Positions 1-8,214 are shown, counted from the first letter of the stretch. The stretch is 64,000 bases of DNA from Ideonella livida (GCF_010499455.1 NZ_JAAGOH010000008.1:62001-126000); one strand, 5' to 3'. Made by a program: numbers and translations. Notes: a model not told the origin generated them from the sequence alone.

Positions 1-104
1 TCGGGCAAGTGGGCGCCGGCCTGGGCGGGCACCAGGTCCAGGGTGCAGATGCTGTCGGTCTCGATGGCCTTGCGGGCAATGCGCACGGTCAGGGTGGCGG
101 TCAT
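1..104 (-). CDS. vanB: VanB-like oxidoreductase, N-terminal fragment (partial at left edge)
   Basis: The minus strand from an ATG at 104 reads MTATLTVRIARKAIETDS, then ICTLDLVPAQAGAHLP, and continues off the window. The pattern of an early beta strand, an I-C-x-L-x-L core and a G-A-H segment matches the start of the PDR/VanB family, the FAD/[2Fe-2S] reductase that passes electrons from NAD(P)H to the vanillate demethylase oxygenase. A GGAG ribosome site lies just upstream. It is divergent from vanA, whereas vanA and vanB are usually one operon. Only about 34 residues are visible, so the assignment leans on the neighbouring vanA and the operator between them. Confidence 0.72.
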   Translation of the reverse strand, partial: MTATLTVRIARKAIETDSICTLDLVPAQAGAHLP

Positions 105-164
105 GCTGGTCTCCGTTTCAGGCCCCGCATGGGGGCTGTTTAGGATCCGATCATAGTGCCTGCA

Positions 165-194
165 TTGACGAAATTCCTCAATGGCATCCAAAAT
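165..194 (+). promoter_or_regulatory. Candidate vanA promoter
   Basis: TTGACG (165-170) and CAAAAT (189-194), 18 bases apart, resemble a sigma-70 promoter reading towards vanA. The -10 element overlaps the GGATCC-centred operator at 191-206, so a bound repressor would block polymerase. On the other strand a TATGAT (complement of 150-155) could be the vanB -10. Deduced from sequence only. Confidence 0.45.
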
Positions 195-206
195 TGGATC
201 CAATTT
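191..206. promoter_or_regulatory. VanR-type operator (perfect 16-bp palindrome)
   Basis: AAATTGGATCCAATTT is a perfect palindrome containing ATTGGATCCAAT (193-204), the operator sequence known for the GntR-type repressor VanR of Caulobacter, which releases DNA on binding vanillate. It sits between the divergent vanB-like and vanA genes. Two further GGATCC cores at 143-148 and 248-253 flank it at 53 and 52 bases. The vanR gene itself is not in the window. Confidence 0.82.
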
Positions 207-271
207 GAGCCTTGGCGGTCCCTTTGGACCGGCTGTTGGCAGATTCAGGATCCCAACGTGAAGGAGACAGG

Positions 272-1321
272 ATGTTCCCCCGCAATGCCTGGTACGTGGC
301 GGCCATGCCCGACGAGATCGCTGCCGACAAACCCCTGGGGCGCCGCATTTGCGGCGAGCCCATGGCCCTGTACCGTGACGAGCACGGCCTGGTGGCCGCC
401 GTCGAGGATTTCTGTCCGCACCGCGGCGCACCGCTGTCGCTGGGTTTTGTGCAGTCCGGCAAGCTGGTCTGCGGCTACCACGGCCTGGCCATGGGCCGCG
501 ACGGGCGCACCTGCAGCATGCCTTGCCAGCGGGTCAGGGGCTTTCCGGCCATCAAGGCCTATCCGGTGGCCGAGCGCTACGGCTTCGTCTGGGTCTGGCC
601 TGGCGATCCTGCCCAGGCCCGGGAGCAGGACATTCCCGTGCCGATCTGGTGGGACAAGCCTGACTGGGCCTATGGCGGCGGGCTCTACCACATGAAGTGC
701 GATTTCCGCCTCCTGGTGGACAACCTCATGGACCTTACCCATGAGACCTATGTGCACAGCACCAGCATCGGCCAGAAGGAGATCGATGAAGCCCCGGTGG
801 CCACCCGCATGGAAGAGGGTGTGGTGGTGACCGAGCGCTACATGGAAAAGATCTACGCCCCCCCGTTCTGGCGCATGGCCATGCAGGCCAACGACCTGGA
901 TCCGGACGCCCAGGTGGACCGCTGGCAGATCTGCCGTTTCGTGCCGCCCAGCAATGTGCTGATCGATGTGGGCGTGGCCCTGCAGGGCCACGGCGGCTTC
1001 CACGCCCCTGACGACAAGAAGGTCCATTCGGTGGTGGTGGACTACATCACCCCCGAGACAGAGACCAGCTGCTGGTACTTCTGGGGCATGGCGCGTCATT
1101 TCAAGGCCGATGATGCCGCCTTGACCGACACCATCCGCACCGGGCAAGGCAAGATCTTCGCCGAGGACCTGGAGATGCTCGAGCGCCAGCAGGCCAACCT
1201 GCTCCACTGGCCGCAACGGCAGCTGCTCAAGCTCAACATCGACACCGGTGGGGTGATGGCGCGCAAGATCGTGGACCAGCTCCTGGCCGCCGAGCGCCCT
1301 GGGGTTGGTGCACCGGCTTGA
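272..1321 (+). CDS. vanA: Vanillate O-demethylase oxygenase subunit VanA (Rieske non-heme iron oxygenase)
   Basis: 349 aa, the usual length for the family. The oxygenase removes the methoxy methyl of vanillate, giving protocatechuate and formaldehyde, with electrons from VanB. The Rieske [2Fe-2S] ligands are C48-x-H50 and C67-x2-H70 (CPHRG and CGYHG). The mononuclear iron site is marked by DLTHETYVH (H157 and H162) preceded by an aspartate-rich stretch. I chose the ATG at 272, not upstream starts, because AAGGAGA lies just before it and MFPRNAWYVAA is the typical family N-terminus. It is divergent from the vanB-like gene and probably controlled by VanR through the 191-206 palindrome. Related ring demethylases with other methoxy-aromatic substrates cannot be excluded. 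Confidence 0.9.
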   Translation: MFPRNAWYVAAMPDEIAADKPLGRRICGEPMALYRDEHGLVAAVEDFCPHRGAPLSLGFVQSGKLVCGYHGLAMGRDGRTCSMPCQRVRGFPAIKAYPVAERYGFVWVWPGDPAQAREQDIPVPIWWDKPDWAYGGGLYHMKCDFRLLVDNLMDLTHETYVHSTSIGQKEIDEAPVATRMEEGVVVTERYMEKIYAPPFWRMAMQANDLDPDAQVDRWQICRFVPPSNVLIDVGVALQGHGGFHAPDDKKVHSVVVDYITPETETSCWYFWGMARHFKADDAALTDTIRTGQGKIFAEDLEMLERQQANLLHWPQRQLLKLNIDTGGVMARKIVDQLLAAERPGVGAPA

Positions 1322-1447
1322 GGTGGCGCTGTCCCGGGTCGGGGTGGCGCGGCGGCCCGGCCGGCGACAATCCGCCCGCGCGTCGTTATAGATGGCGCGT
1401 GGCGCTCCCGGTGGGAGCTGCCCCCATGGCCTCTGCCGGAATTGCCC

Positions 1448-1816
1448 ATGTCCGTCGTTTCCCCCGAGGTGCTGGCCGCCATCCTCCGTTTCCGCGAGGA
1501 GCGCGATTGGCGCCAGTTCCACAACGCTCGCCACCAGGCGGCCGCCCTGGCCATCGAGGCCGGTGAGCTGCAGGAGCAGTTCCTCTGGCTGCGCGACGAC
1601 GAGCTGGCGGCCCGCTGGACCGAGCGCCGCGAAGACATCGAGGACGAGGTGGCCGATGTGGCCACCATGCTGGCCCTGTTCTGCCACGACCATGGCATCG
1701 ACCTGGATGCAGCCGTGCAGCGCAAGCTCGTCAAGGCCGCCGCCAAGTACCCGGTGGAACAGGCCCGCGGACGGCACCTGAAGTACGACCGCCTGGTCGG
1801 TCGGCAGGAGGACTGA
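1448..1816 (+). CDS. MazG-like nucleotide pyrophosphohydrolase
   Basis: 122 aa, all-alpha NTP-PPase type. The motifs EAGELQEQ and EDEVADV supply the ExxE and ExxD acidic residues that bind Mg2+ in this family, and LAIEAGELQEQFLW is typical of the short MazG-like (RS21-C6/EAR) proteins. These hydrolyse (d)NTPs to monophosphates and pyrophosphate, cleaning the nucleotide pool. The start used is the ATG at 1448; a TTG two codons earlier is possible. Three bases separate it from the following GTG-start gene, and that gene overlaps a third, so the three are probably co-transcribed. The substrate cannot be read from sequence. Confidence 0.85.
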   Translation: MSVVSPEVLAAILRFREERDWRQFHNARHQAAALAIEAGELQEQFLWLRDDELAARWTERREDIEDEVADVATMLALFCHDHGIDLDAAVQRKLVKAAAKYPVEQARGRHLKYDRLVGRQED

Positions 1817-1819
1817 GCC

Positions 1820-2203
1820 GTGGAACCGCTGCGTTTTCTGGAGTTCGACTGCTCCGAAGACACCGAGGGCCGGCAGACCTGGGACGCCGTGGCCAGTGTC
1901 ACGCCTCGCCACTGGCCTGCCCTGCAGGGCGAGGTGGCCGGCTTGCTGGCCTGGCTGCACCGATGCTACGGCGACCGTCAGGGGCCGGCCGAGGACGGGG
2001 GACTGTGGGACTTCGACCTGCATGGTCTGGTCGAGCGCAGTGCCCCCCAGGAGATCCGTTTTGACGGGGCCCGTGGTGAACTGCGCCTGGCCGCGGCCGG
2101 CAGCGAGACGGTACGCCACACCCTCACGCTGAGCCTGAGCCTGGATCCGGCGGTGGCCGACCGCCTGGCCGAGGCCCTGGGCTTGGAGATCGAGGGCGAC
2201 TGA
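1820..2203 (+). CDS. Hypothetical protein in MazG/2H cluster
   Basis: 127 aa with a GTG start three bases after the MazG-like gene; its stop overlaps the start of the next gene (TGATG). It is acidic, soluble, with no signal peptide or membrane segment. It has aromatic/acidic N-terminal residues (LRFLEFDCSEDTEG), central helices and beta-like C-terminal repeats (RHTLTLSLSLD). The first two-thirds look like the small proteins that occur beside nucleotide-handling enzymes in Burkholderiales, but I do not recognise a named family. GC and codon use match the neighbours. Tight coupling on both sides is the main evidence that it is real. Confidence 0.65.
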   Translation: MEPLRFLEFDCSEDTEGRQTWDAVASVTPRHWPALQGEVAGLLAWLHRCYGDRQGPAEDGGLWDFDLHGLVERSAPQEIRFDGARGELRLAAAGSETVRHTLTLSLSLDPAVADRLAEALGLEIEGD

Positions 2204-2853
2204 TGCCGGCACCGTCCGCCGGGTGTCATCTGGCCGCCTCACTCGCCGACCCCGTGGACTGGCGCTGCGGACGCCAGCGCTATGCCGTCTGGCTGCTGCC
2301 GGTGGAGTCGCCTGAGGTGCTCGTCCGGTGGCGGCAACTGCAGGCGGCACTGCAGCCCTGGTGCTGGCCGGCCCTGCGCCAGCCGCACATCACCCTGCAG
2401 GTCTGTGGTTTCACCGATGGGGACGGCAGCCGGGCGGACGATGTCAGTCCGGTGCAGCTGGCCCATCAGTGGCTGGCGCTCCAGCGTCTCCGGCCCCGGT
2501 CCTTTGACCTGTGGGTCGGTGGCCCGGACAGCTTTGATGCCGCGGCCTATCTGACGGTGGAGGATCCGGGTGCGGCACTGCAAGCGTTGCGCCCGTGCCT
2601 GGCGCTGCCACACGGCGAGTTCCGAACTGTTCCCTACCGGCCCCATCTCACGCTGGGCCTGTACCGCCAACCCTGGCCCAGGTCCAGCCTGGCCGCCTGG
2701 TGGCGGCGCTGGGCGCAAGCGGCGTGCGTGCCGCTGCGCCTGCCGGTCACCCGTGTGCTGCTGGCGGAGTACGACGCCCGCGCGCTGGGTGGCCGCTGGT
2801 GGGTGCGGCAATCCTTGCGGCTGCGCGAGGCCATCCCGGTTCAGCGTTCCTGA
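2203..2853 (+). CDS. 2'-5' RNA ligase-like 2H phosphoesterase family protein
   Basis: 216 aa. Two H-x-T-x motifs, PHITLQV (H62, T64) and PHLTLGLY (H148, T150), about 86 residues apart, are the paired catalytic motifs of the 2H phosphoesterase superfamily (ThpR/2'-5' RNA ligase, cyclic phosphodiesterases). The activity is probably hydrolysis of a 2',3'-cyclic phosphate or related bond; the true substrate is unknown. No signal peptide. The start overlaps the stop of the preceding gene, implying translational coupling in the MazG-hypothetical-2H cluster. Sequence between the motifs is divergent from ThpR, so I give no gene symbol. Confidence 0.8.
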   Translation: MPAPSAGCHLAASLADPVDWRCGRQRYAVWLLPVESPEVLVRWRQLQAALQPWCWPALRQPHITLQVCGFTDGDGSRADDVSPVQLAHQWLALQRLRPRSFDLWVGGPDSFDAAAYLTVEDPGAALQALRPCLALPHGEFRTVPYRPHLTLGLYRQPWPRSSLAAWWRRWAQAACVPLRLPVTRVLLAEYDARALGGRWWVRQSLRLREAIPVQRS

Positions 2854-2932
2854 CCTTGCGCCAACTCCCTGGTGGCGGCCACGCCCGCGGGCGTAGCATG
2901 GGCTCATCGTTTGACCCCGGAAGGACCCGACC

Positions 2933-3418
2933 ATGTTGCACTACCTCATTCCCACCGATGGCTCCGACGTTTCGCTCGACGCGGTGCGCCATGTGCTGCG
3001 GCTGCGCCGCCACGGCTTGCAGTGCCAGGTGGTGCTGGCTCATGTGCGTGAGCCGGTGCACCTCTACGAGGTGGTGCTGGCGCCGGATGTGGAGGTGCTG
3101 GAGCAGGCGGGCCAAGGCGCGGCTGCGCATGCCTTGCAGCCGGCCCTGGCCCTGCTGCAGGCAGCGGGCCTGGAGGCCGCCACCGAGGTGGTGACCGGAG
3201 ATCCCGCGCACGAGCTGGCCCCCTTGGCCGAGCGTTGTGGCTGCGATGCCATCGTCATCAGCACCGCGGGCCAGGGCTGGCTGAGCAATGACCGTGTCGG
3301 GCGGGTGGCCGAGGCGGTGCTTCACCATGCCACAGTGCCCGTCACCCTGGTGCGGCGCGTGGACCTTGAGGAGGCCTCAGCAGAGGAGGCCTCCGATGGG
3401 GACACGGCCGAGGCGTGA
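2933..3418 (+). CDS. Universal stress protein (UspA family)
   Basis: 161 aa single Usp domain. It opens with YLIPTDGSDVSLDAV, the strand and Asp that begin the UspA fold, has VVLAHVREP for strand 2, and closes with CDAIVIST ... VGRVAEAVLHHATVPVTLVRR. The expected ATP-binding G-x2-G-x9-G-(S/T) is altered (the final G-S is G-R), so it may belong to the non-ATP-binding class. The C-terminus is an acidic tail. GGAAGGA upstream supports the ATG at 2933. It stands alone, convergent with the kinase gene that follows. Confidence 0.88.
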   Translation: MLHYLIPTDGSDVSLDAVRHVLRLRRHGLQCQVVLAHVREPVHLYEVVLAPDVEVLEQAGQGAAAHALQPALALLQAAGLEAATEVVTGDPAHELAPLAERCGCDAIVISTAGQGWLSNDRVGRVAEAVLHHATVPVTLVRRVDLEEASAEEASDGDTAEA

Positions 3419-3441
3419 CAAGCTGACTCAGCCCCCGGATG

Positions 3442-3460
3442 CGCGGGTGCGCGTCCCGCG
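3442..3460. terminator. GC hairpin between convergent genes
   Basis: CGCGGG (3442-3447) and CCCGCG (3455-3460) can form a 6-bp stem with a 7-base loop in the 71-base gap between the convergent stress-protein and kinase genes. There is no T run, so it is only a weak candidate for transcription termination. Confidence 0.25.
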
Positions 3461-3489
3461 GGTATGGCGCGTTGGGCCGAGGCGCGGGG

Positions 3490-5970
3490 TCACCGTGCGG
3501 TGCGCAGTAGCGCCTGCACCTCCTCGATCTGTCCGGCGCGTGCGGCCTCGGGCTGTCGGGCCTGCTGGGCCTGCAGGTATTTCAAGGCCCGCTGCAGGGG
3601 GGCTGCGGCCTCCTGCCGACGTCCCAAGTGGTGCAGCACCTTGCCCTTCCAATAGGAGCGGCGGTCGAAATCACCCTGCCAGCGGGGATTGCCGGGGTCT
3701 TCCTGCATGAACCGCTGGGTCATGGCCAGGCACTCCTCGACGGCGGCCAGGGCGGCCGTCGGGTCCTGGGCCGCCCAGTGGGTGCGGGTCAAGGTCAGCA
3801 GCGTTTGCGCCAGATCGCTGCGGAAGTGGATCTGGTCCGGGTGCTTGGCGATGAGCTCGCGCGAGAACGCGATGGAGCGTTCGAGGTAGCCAATCGCCTC
3901 GCGAGGTCGGGACGAGCGGGACAGCCAGCCGGCCTGGCTGCTGAGGATCACGGCGGAGGTGCGCCGTGCGTCGGCCTCGAAGGTCGGCCGGCTGGGGTGG
4001 CTGTGGGCCTGCAGCGCCGGCACGAAGGCGGCCAGTGCCGGTTGTTGCCGCCAGGCTTCATTGAGCGTGTAGGCCCGCTCGTAGGCGGCCCAGGCCTCAG
4101 GCAGCCTGCCCACCCCCAGACCGTTGCCATCCAGCGCCAGGGCGTGGGCAAAGTGCAGGCCGGCCAGGGTGCCTTGCAGCTGCAGCGCGTCGGCGCTGGG
4201 CGGGGCCTGGGCCAGCAGGCGTTCGCCTTCGGCGGTGGCCCGGGCCAGGAGGCTGACGGCCGCCTCGGCCTGCCCGGCGTTGAGCAGCGCGTCCGCCCGC
4301 AGGCTGTCGGCACGCAGTTTGAACAGGGCGTTGCCGGGCTCGGCCGCTCGGGCGGGTGGCAGCAGCGCCGCCTGCGCCAGCGCCGCCTGGGCGAAGGCTT
4401 CGGCCTTGTCGTTGCGGTTCAGGGCGTTGGGATAGCCCTCGGCATGGCCCTCGCCCAGGTGCACCAGCATCATCAGCAGGTCCTGGCGCGCGCGGTCGGC
4501 CTGGTCCCCCTCGCCCAGGCGGGGCAACAGGGCTTGCAGAGAGTCCACCGTCTTGGCATACAGGTCCATCTTGAGGGCCATGCCACCGGGCAGAAATTCC
4601 ATGCTCTCCCCGGTGCCCAGAATCACCTCACGCGTGAGCCGCTGGAAGGCGGCCAGCCGTTCCTCAGCCAGGCGCGCCTGCCATTGGCTGGCGACCAGTC
4701 CACCGGTCAGGGACAGAGCCGCCAGAGCCAGGCTGGCGCTGGCCAGGGGCTGACGGCGGGCGGCCTTCCAAGCTCGCGTCCAGGGGCTGACAGGCAGTGC
4801 CCGCACGGGGAAGCCAGCCAGGTGGCGACGCAGGTCGTCGGCCAGCGCCTCCACGCTCGCATAGCGGTCTTCGGGCCGCTTGGCCAGGGCCTTGAGCACA
4901 ACCGTGTCCAGGTCGCCGCGCAGGGCCTTGCGCCGGGCGGGCCAGTTCGGCTCGGGGGTGTCCGGCACCTGGCTGGGCGGGGGGGGATCGTCCTGAAGCA
5001 AGGCGCGGGCGGCTTGCGCGGCCGAGGTGGCATGTCGCCCCGTGGGACGCACGCCGGTCAGCAGCTCATAGAGCAGCACCCCGAGGCTGTATTGGTCGGT
5101 GGCGGTGGTCAGGGGTTCGCCCAGTACCTGCTCGGGGCTGGCATAAAACGGGGTCAGCGGCCTCAGGCCCTCTTGCGTGAGGCCCGGGGCGGCCGGAGCC
5201 GGATCCAGGGCCTTGGCTATGCCGAAGTCCAGCAGCTTGATGTCACCCTGGTCGGTCACCATCACGTTGCGTGGCTTGAGGTCGCGGTGGACGAGCAGCC
5301 GCCCGTGGGCATGGGAGACGGCGTCGCACAGTTGCAGGAACAGGCGCAGTCGCGCCGTCAAGCCCAGCCCGGCCACGGCCTGGTCCAGGGGTCGGCCGCT
5401 GACCCGCTCCATCACAAAGTACGGCTGCCCCTGCGGACCGAGGCCGGCATCGAACAGGCGTGCAATGTGCGGATGGTCCAATCGCGCCAGCGCCTGGCGT
5501 TCCTGTGCGAAGCGGGTCAGCACCCCGGCGGAATCCAGGCCATGGCGTAGCAGCTTGACGGCGGCAAGGCCCTGGAACTGGCCGTCTGCCCGCTCCACTT
5601 CCAGCACCACCCCCATGCCGCCCCGACCCAACAAGCCGATCACCCGCCAGGGGCCGAGCAGGGTGCCGAGGGGGGCCTCGTCCATGGCATGTGGGTCTGC
5701 GGCAGAGCCCGTGGCGGCCTGCCCTGCCGCGGCTGCCGCCAGCAGCTGGGCTGCGTCGGCCTGCAGAAAGCCGTCGCCGGCCGTCACCTCCTCGTAGTGG
5801 GCCAGCAGCGACACCAACTCGGCGCGGGTGGCGTCGTCGCAAGTTGCCTGAGCCACAAAGCTTGCCCGCGCCTCGGGTGGCAGGGCCAGGGCCTGGTCAA
5901 ACAGGGCCCGCCAGCGCGCAGGTTCGGCGGGAGCGGGGGTGGCGGAAGCGGCTGGTGGCACGGTGGTCAT
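3490..5970 (-). CDS. Serine/threonine protein kinase with single membrane segment and TPR-like C-terminus
   Basis: 826 aa. A helical N-terminal segment (about residues 18-60) of the type preceding many proteobacterial PknB-like kinases is followed by a Hanks kinase domain at about 107-390. That domain has the glycine loop GRGGMGVV (115-122), lysine K139 in AAVKLL, HRDLKPRN (catalytic D230), LDFG (D248) and YASPEQ. All catalytic residues are intact. A hydrophobic segment at about 408-426 would place the kinase in the cytoplasm and the C-terminal helical repeats (TPR-like, alanine-rich) outside the inner membrane. Such proteins relay envelope signals; substrates are unknown. The gene ends convergent to the stress protein and lies downstream of dmlR on the same strand with a 96-base gap. 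Confidence 0.88.
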   Translation of the reverse strand: MTTVPPAASATPAPAEPARWRALFDQALALPPEARASFVAQATCDDATRAELVSLLAHYEEVTAGDGFLQADAAQLLAAAAAGQAATGSAADPHAMDEAPLGTLLGPWRVIGLLGRGGMGVVLEVERADGQFQGLAAVKLLRHGLDSAGVLTRFAQERQALARLDHPHIARLFDAGLGPQGQPYFVMERVSGRPLDQAVAGLGLTARLRLFLQLCDAVSHAHGRLLVHRDLKPRNVMVTDQGDIKLLDFGIAKALDPAPAAPGLTQEGLRPLTPFYASPEQVLGEPLTTATDQYSLGVLLYELLTGVRPTGRHATSAAQAARALLQDDPPPPSQVPDTPEPNWPARRKALRGDLDTVVLKALAKRPEDRYASVEALADDLRRHLAGFPVRALPVSPWTRAWKAARRQPLASASLALAALSLTGGLVASQWQARLAEERLAAFQRLTREVILGTGESMEFLPGGMALKMDLYAKTVDSLQALLPRLGEGDQADRARQDLLMMLVHLGEGHAEGYPNALNRNDKAEAFAQAALAQAALLPPARAAEPGNALFKLRADSLRADALLNAGQAEAAVSLLARATAEGERLLAQAPPSADALQLQGTLAGLHFAHALALDGNGLGVGRLPEAWAAYERAYTLNEAWRQQPALAAFVPALQAHSHPSRPTFEADARRTSAVILSSQAGWLSRSSRPREAIGYLERSIAFSRELIAKHPDQIHFRSDLAQTLLTLTRTHWAAQDPTAALAAVEECLAMTQRFMQEDPGNPRWQGDFDRRSYWKGKVLHHLGRRQEAAAPLQRALKYLQAQQARQPEAARAGQIEEVQALLRTAR

Positions 5971-6066
5971 GGGTCCATGATGCGGGCGGTAGCCTTCGGC
6001 GCCAAGTGCAAGGCGTTGCCCGCTGTTTGCAGGGCTCTGGGGGCGGACACCCGGTTCGGCAGGGCG

Positions 6067-7011
6067 TCAGCCCAAGCGGCCGGGCAGGTGCTGTTGCAGG
6101 TGTTCCACCGCCACCCTTACCTTGGCGGCATGGGCCAGCCGCTGCGGCACCACCGCCCAGACGTTGGCCGGCTGGGTCCAATCCGGCAAGATGCGTTGCA
6201 GAAGGCCCTGGTCGAGCAGGGGGCCAACGTCCCAGAGGCTGCGCAGCAGTAGGCCGTGACCGGCCACCGCCCACTGGACCACGATCTCGCCTTGGTTGGA
6301 GGACAGCGGTCCAGTCACTTTGACCCGGCGCTCCAGCTCGCCCTGCTGCAGGCGCCACAGGCCAAAGGGGTGGTCCCGTTCCTTGATGACCAGGCAGTCG
6401 TGCTGGGCAAGGTCCTCAGGGGTGCGGGGCAGGCCGCGTCGGGCCAGGTAGGCTGGCGCGGCGCAGAGCACACGGTGGTTGGCGGCCAGCGGGTGGGCGA
6501 TGAGGTGGCCGGCGATCTCGTCGCCCACCCGCACGTCCAGGTCAAAGCCCTCACCGGCCACGTCCACCAGGCGGTCAAACAACTCCAGCCGCACCTGCAG
6601 GTCGGGATGCGCCAGTTGCAACTCCCCCAGCAGCGGCGCAACCACTCGCCGGCCAAAGCCGAAGCTGGAGCACACCCGCAGGTGGCCGCGCACCTGGCTG
6701 CGGGTTGCGCGCACGTCCTGGACCAGATGGTCCAGGTCGTCCAGGATGCGTTGTGCCCAGGCGTAGACACGCTCGCCGTCTTCCGTGATGCCCACCCGCC
6801 GGGTGGTGCGGTGCAGCAGTCGCGTGCCCAGCCCCGCCTCCAGCAGGCGCAGCCGTTTGCTGACGTAGGCGGTGGAGCTGCCCAGCGCCTGGGCCGCAGC
6901 GGCAAAGCTGGCCAGCCGGGCCACAGTGGCAAACACCCGCAGGTCTTCCGGGGGGGGCGAATAGGGGACCTCTTGGCGGAGGTCAGCCAATGGCGGCTTC
7001 TCTTTGGTCAC
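6067..7011 (-). CDS. dmlR: LysR-family transcriptional regulator (DmlR-like)
   Basis: 314 aa. The winged helix-turn-helix lies near residues 22-80 (DLRVFATVARLASFAAAAQALGSSTAYVSKRLRLLEAGLGTRLLHRT read in parts), followed by the periplasmic-binding-like sensor domain. It is divergent from the D-malate/tartrate dehydrogenase gene, the arrangement known for dmlR-dmlA, so it is probably an activator responding to D-malate or tartrate. The start is a GTG with no visible ribosome site, and it lies three bases from the candidate operator; a downstream start is possible because the first about 20 residues are not part of the HTH. Confidence 0.8.
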   Translation of the reverse strand: MTKEKPPLADLRQEVPYSPPPEDLRVFATVARLASFAAAAQALGSSTAYVSKRLRLLEAGLGTRLLHRTTRRVGITEDGERVYAWAQRILDDLDHLVQDVRATRSQVRGHLRVCSSFGFGRRVVAPLLGELQLAHPDLQVRLELFDRLVDVAGEGFDLDVRVGDEIAGHLIAHPLAANHRVLCAAPAYLARRGLPRTPEDLAQHDCLVIKERDHPFGLWRLQQGELERRVKVTGPLSSNQGEIVVQWAVAGHGLLLRSLWDVGPLLDQGLLQRILPDWTQPANVWAVVPQRLAHAAKVRVAVEHLQQHLPGRLG

Positions 7012-7013
7012 GA

Positions 7014-7036
7014 TTCGTGAACAGTGGCTTCACAAA
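7014..7036. promoter_or_regulatory. Candidate LysR box between dmlR and dmlA
   Basis: TTCGTGAA (7014-7021) and TTCACAAA (7029-7036) form an imperfect inverted repeat with one mismatch and a 7-base spacer, fitting the T-N11-A LysR box. It lies 87 bases before the dmlA start and next to the dmlR GTG, a position suited to activation of dmlA and autoregulation. Inferred from sequence. Confidence 0.45.
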
Positions 7037-7122
7037 AGGTGGCATTGTCTTTGAATGCGGCGAAAGACATCATGCCGCCACGACGCCCCGGACCGTCCGG
7101 GGGAGCGCCACCAGGAGATTCC

Positions 7123-8214
7123 ATGCAAGACAAGACCTTCCGCATCGCCGTCATTCCTGGCGATGGCATTGGCAAAGAAGTGATGCCCGAGGGCCTGCGC
7201 GTGGCGCAGGCGGCCTGTGACCGCTTTGGCATCCGGCTGGAGCAGACGCCCATCGAGTGGGCCAGCTGCGACTATTACCAGGCCCACGGCACCATGATGC
7301 CGGCCGACTGGAAGGCGCAGCTGGAGGGCATGGATGCGCTGCTGTTCGGGGCGGTGGGATGGCCGGCCACCGTGCCGGACCACATTTCGCTGTGGGGCTC
7401 CTTGCTGAAATTCCGCCGCGAGTTCGACCAATACGTCAACCTGCGCCCGGTTCGCCTGTTCGACGGTGTGCCCTGCCCCTTGGCGGGCCGCAAGCCGGGC
7501 GATATCGACTATTTTGTGGTGCGCGAAAACACAGAAGGGGAATACACCAACCTGGGCGGCAAGATCTTCGAGGGGACGGACCGCGAGATTGTGATCCAGG
7601 AGTCGGTCTTCAGCCGCCATGGTACTGACCGTGTGCTCAAGTACGCCTTTGAGCTCGCCCAACGCCGTCAGCGCAAGCACCTGACCGTGGCCACCAAGAG
7701 CAATGGCATTGCCATCAGCATGCCGTGGTGGGATGGCCGTGCCGACGCGATGGCCACGGGCTACCCCGAGGTGACGGTGGACAAGCAGCATATCGACATC
7801 CTCAGCGCCCGCTTTGTCCTGCAACCCGGCCGTTTTGACGTGGTGGTCGCCAGCAACCTGTTCGGTGACATCCTGTCTGACCTCGGCCCAGCCACCACCG
7901 GCACCATTGGTCTGGCGCCCTCTGCCAACCTCAACCCGGACCGGCGCTTCCCCAGCCTGTTCGAGCCGGTGCATGGCTCAGCGCCGGACATCTACGGCCA
8001 GAACATCGCCAATCCTGTGGCCATGATCTGGTCGGCGGCGCTGATGCTGGATCACCTGACCGGTGGCCAGGGGGCAGGCCGGGCGGCCCACGACGCCATC
8101 CTGGGGGCCATCGAAACGGTGCTGCGTGAAGGGCCGCGCACCCGGGACCTGGGCGGGCAGGCCAGCACCACCGAGATGGGCCAGGCGATCGCCCAACTCG
8201 TCGCGCAGGGCTGA
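7123..8214 (+). CDS. dmlA: D-malate / tartrate dehydrogenase (decarboxylating)
   Basis: 363 aa member of the isocitrate/isopropylmalate dehydrogenase family. It begins FRIAVIPGDGIGKEVMPEG. It contains VRENTEGEYTN, the active-site Asp segment VVASNLFGDILSDLGPA and the NAD-binding region EPVHGSAPDIYGQNIANP. The tartrate/D-malate branch is indicated by overall similarity to DmlA/TtuC and by the divergent LysR regulator. It oxidatively decarboxylates D-malate to pyruvate with NAD+, and may also act on tartrate or isopropylmalate. I chose the ATG at 7123, preceded by AGGAGA, over the ATG at 7072 and the in-frame start at 7024, because homologues start there. Confidence 0.87.
   Translation: MQDKTFRIAVIPGDGIGKEVMPEGLRVAQAACDRFGIRLEQTPIEWASCDYYQAHGTMMPADWKAQLEGMDALLFGAVGWPATVPDHISLWGSLLKFRREFDQYVNLRPVRLFDGVPCPLAGRKPGDIDYFVVRENTEGEYTNLGGKIFEGTDREIVIQESVFSRHGTDRVLKYAFELAQRRQRKHLTVATKSNGIAISMPWWDGRADAMATGYPEVTVDKQHIDILSARFVLQPGRFDVVVASNLFGDILSDLGPATTGTIGLAPSANLNPDRRFPSLFEPVHGSAPDIYGQNIANPVAMIWSAALMLDHLTGGQGAGRAAHDAILGAIETVLREGPRTRDLGGQASTTEMGQAIAQLVAQG

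Noticed and set aside
245-2350. Long minus-strand frame (701 codons) opposite vanA and the MazG cluster
   Set aside because: It is antisense to several well-supported genes, has low-complexity composition and is a by-product of high GC at the third codon position.
3628-5550. 640-codon plus-strand frame opposite the kinase gene
   Set aside because: Glutamine/glycine-rich antisense shadow of a kinase with intact catalytic motifs on the other strand.
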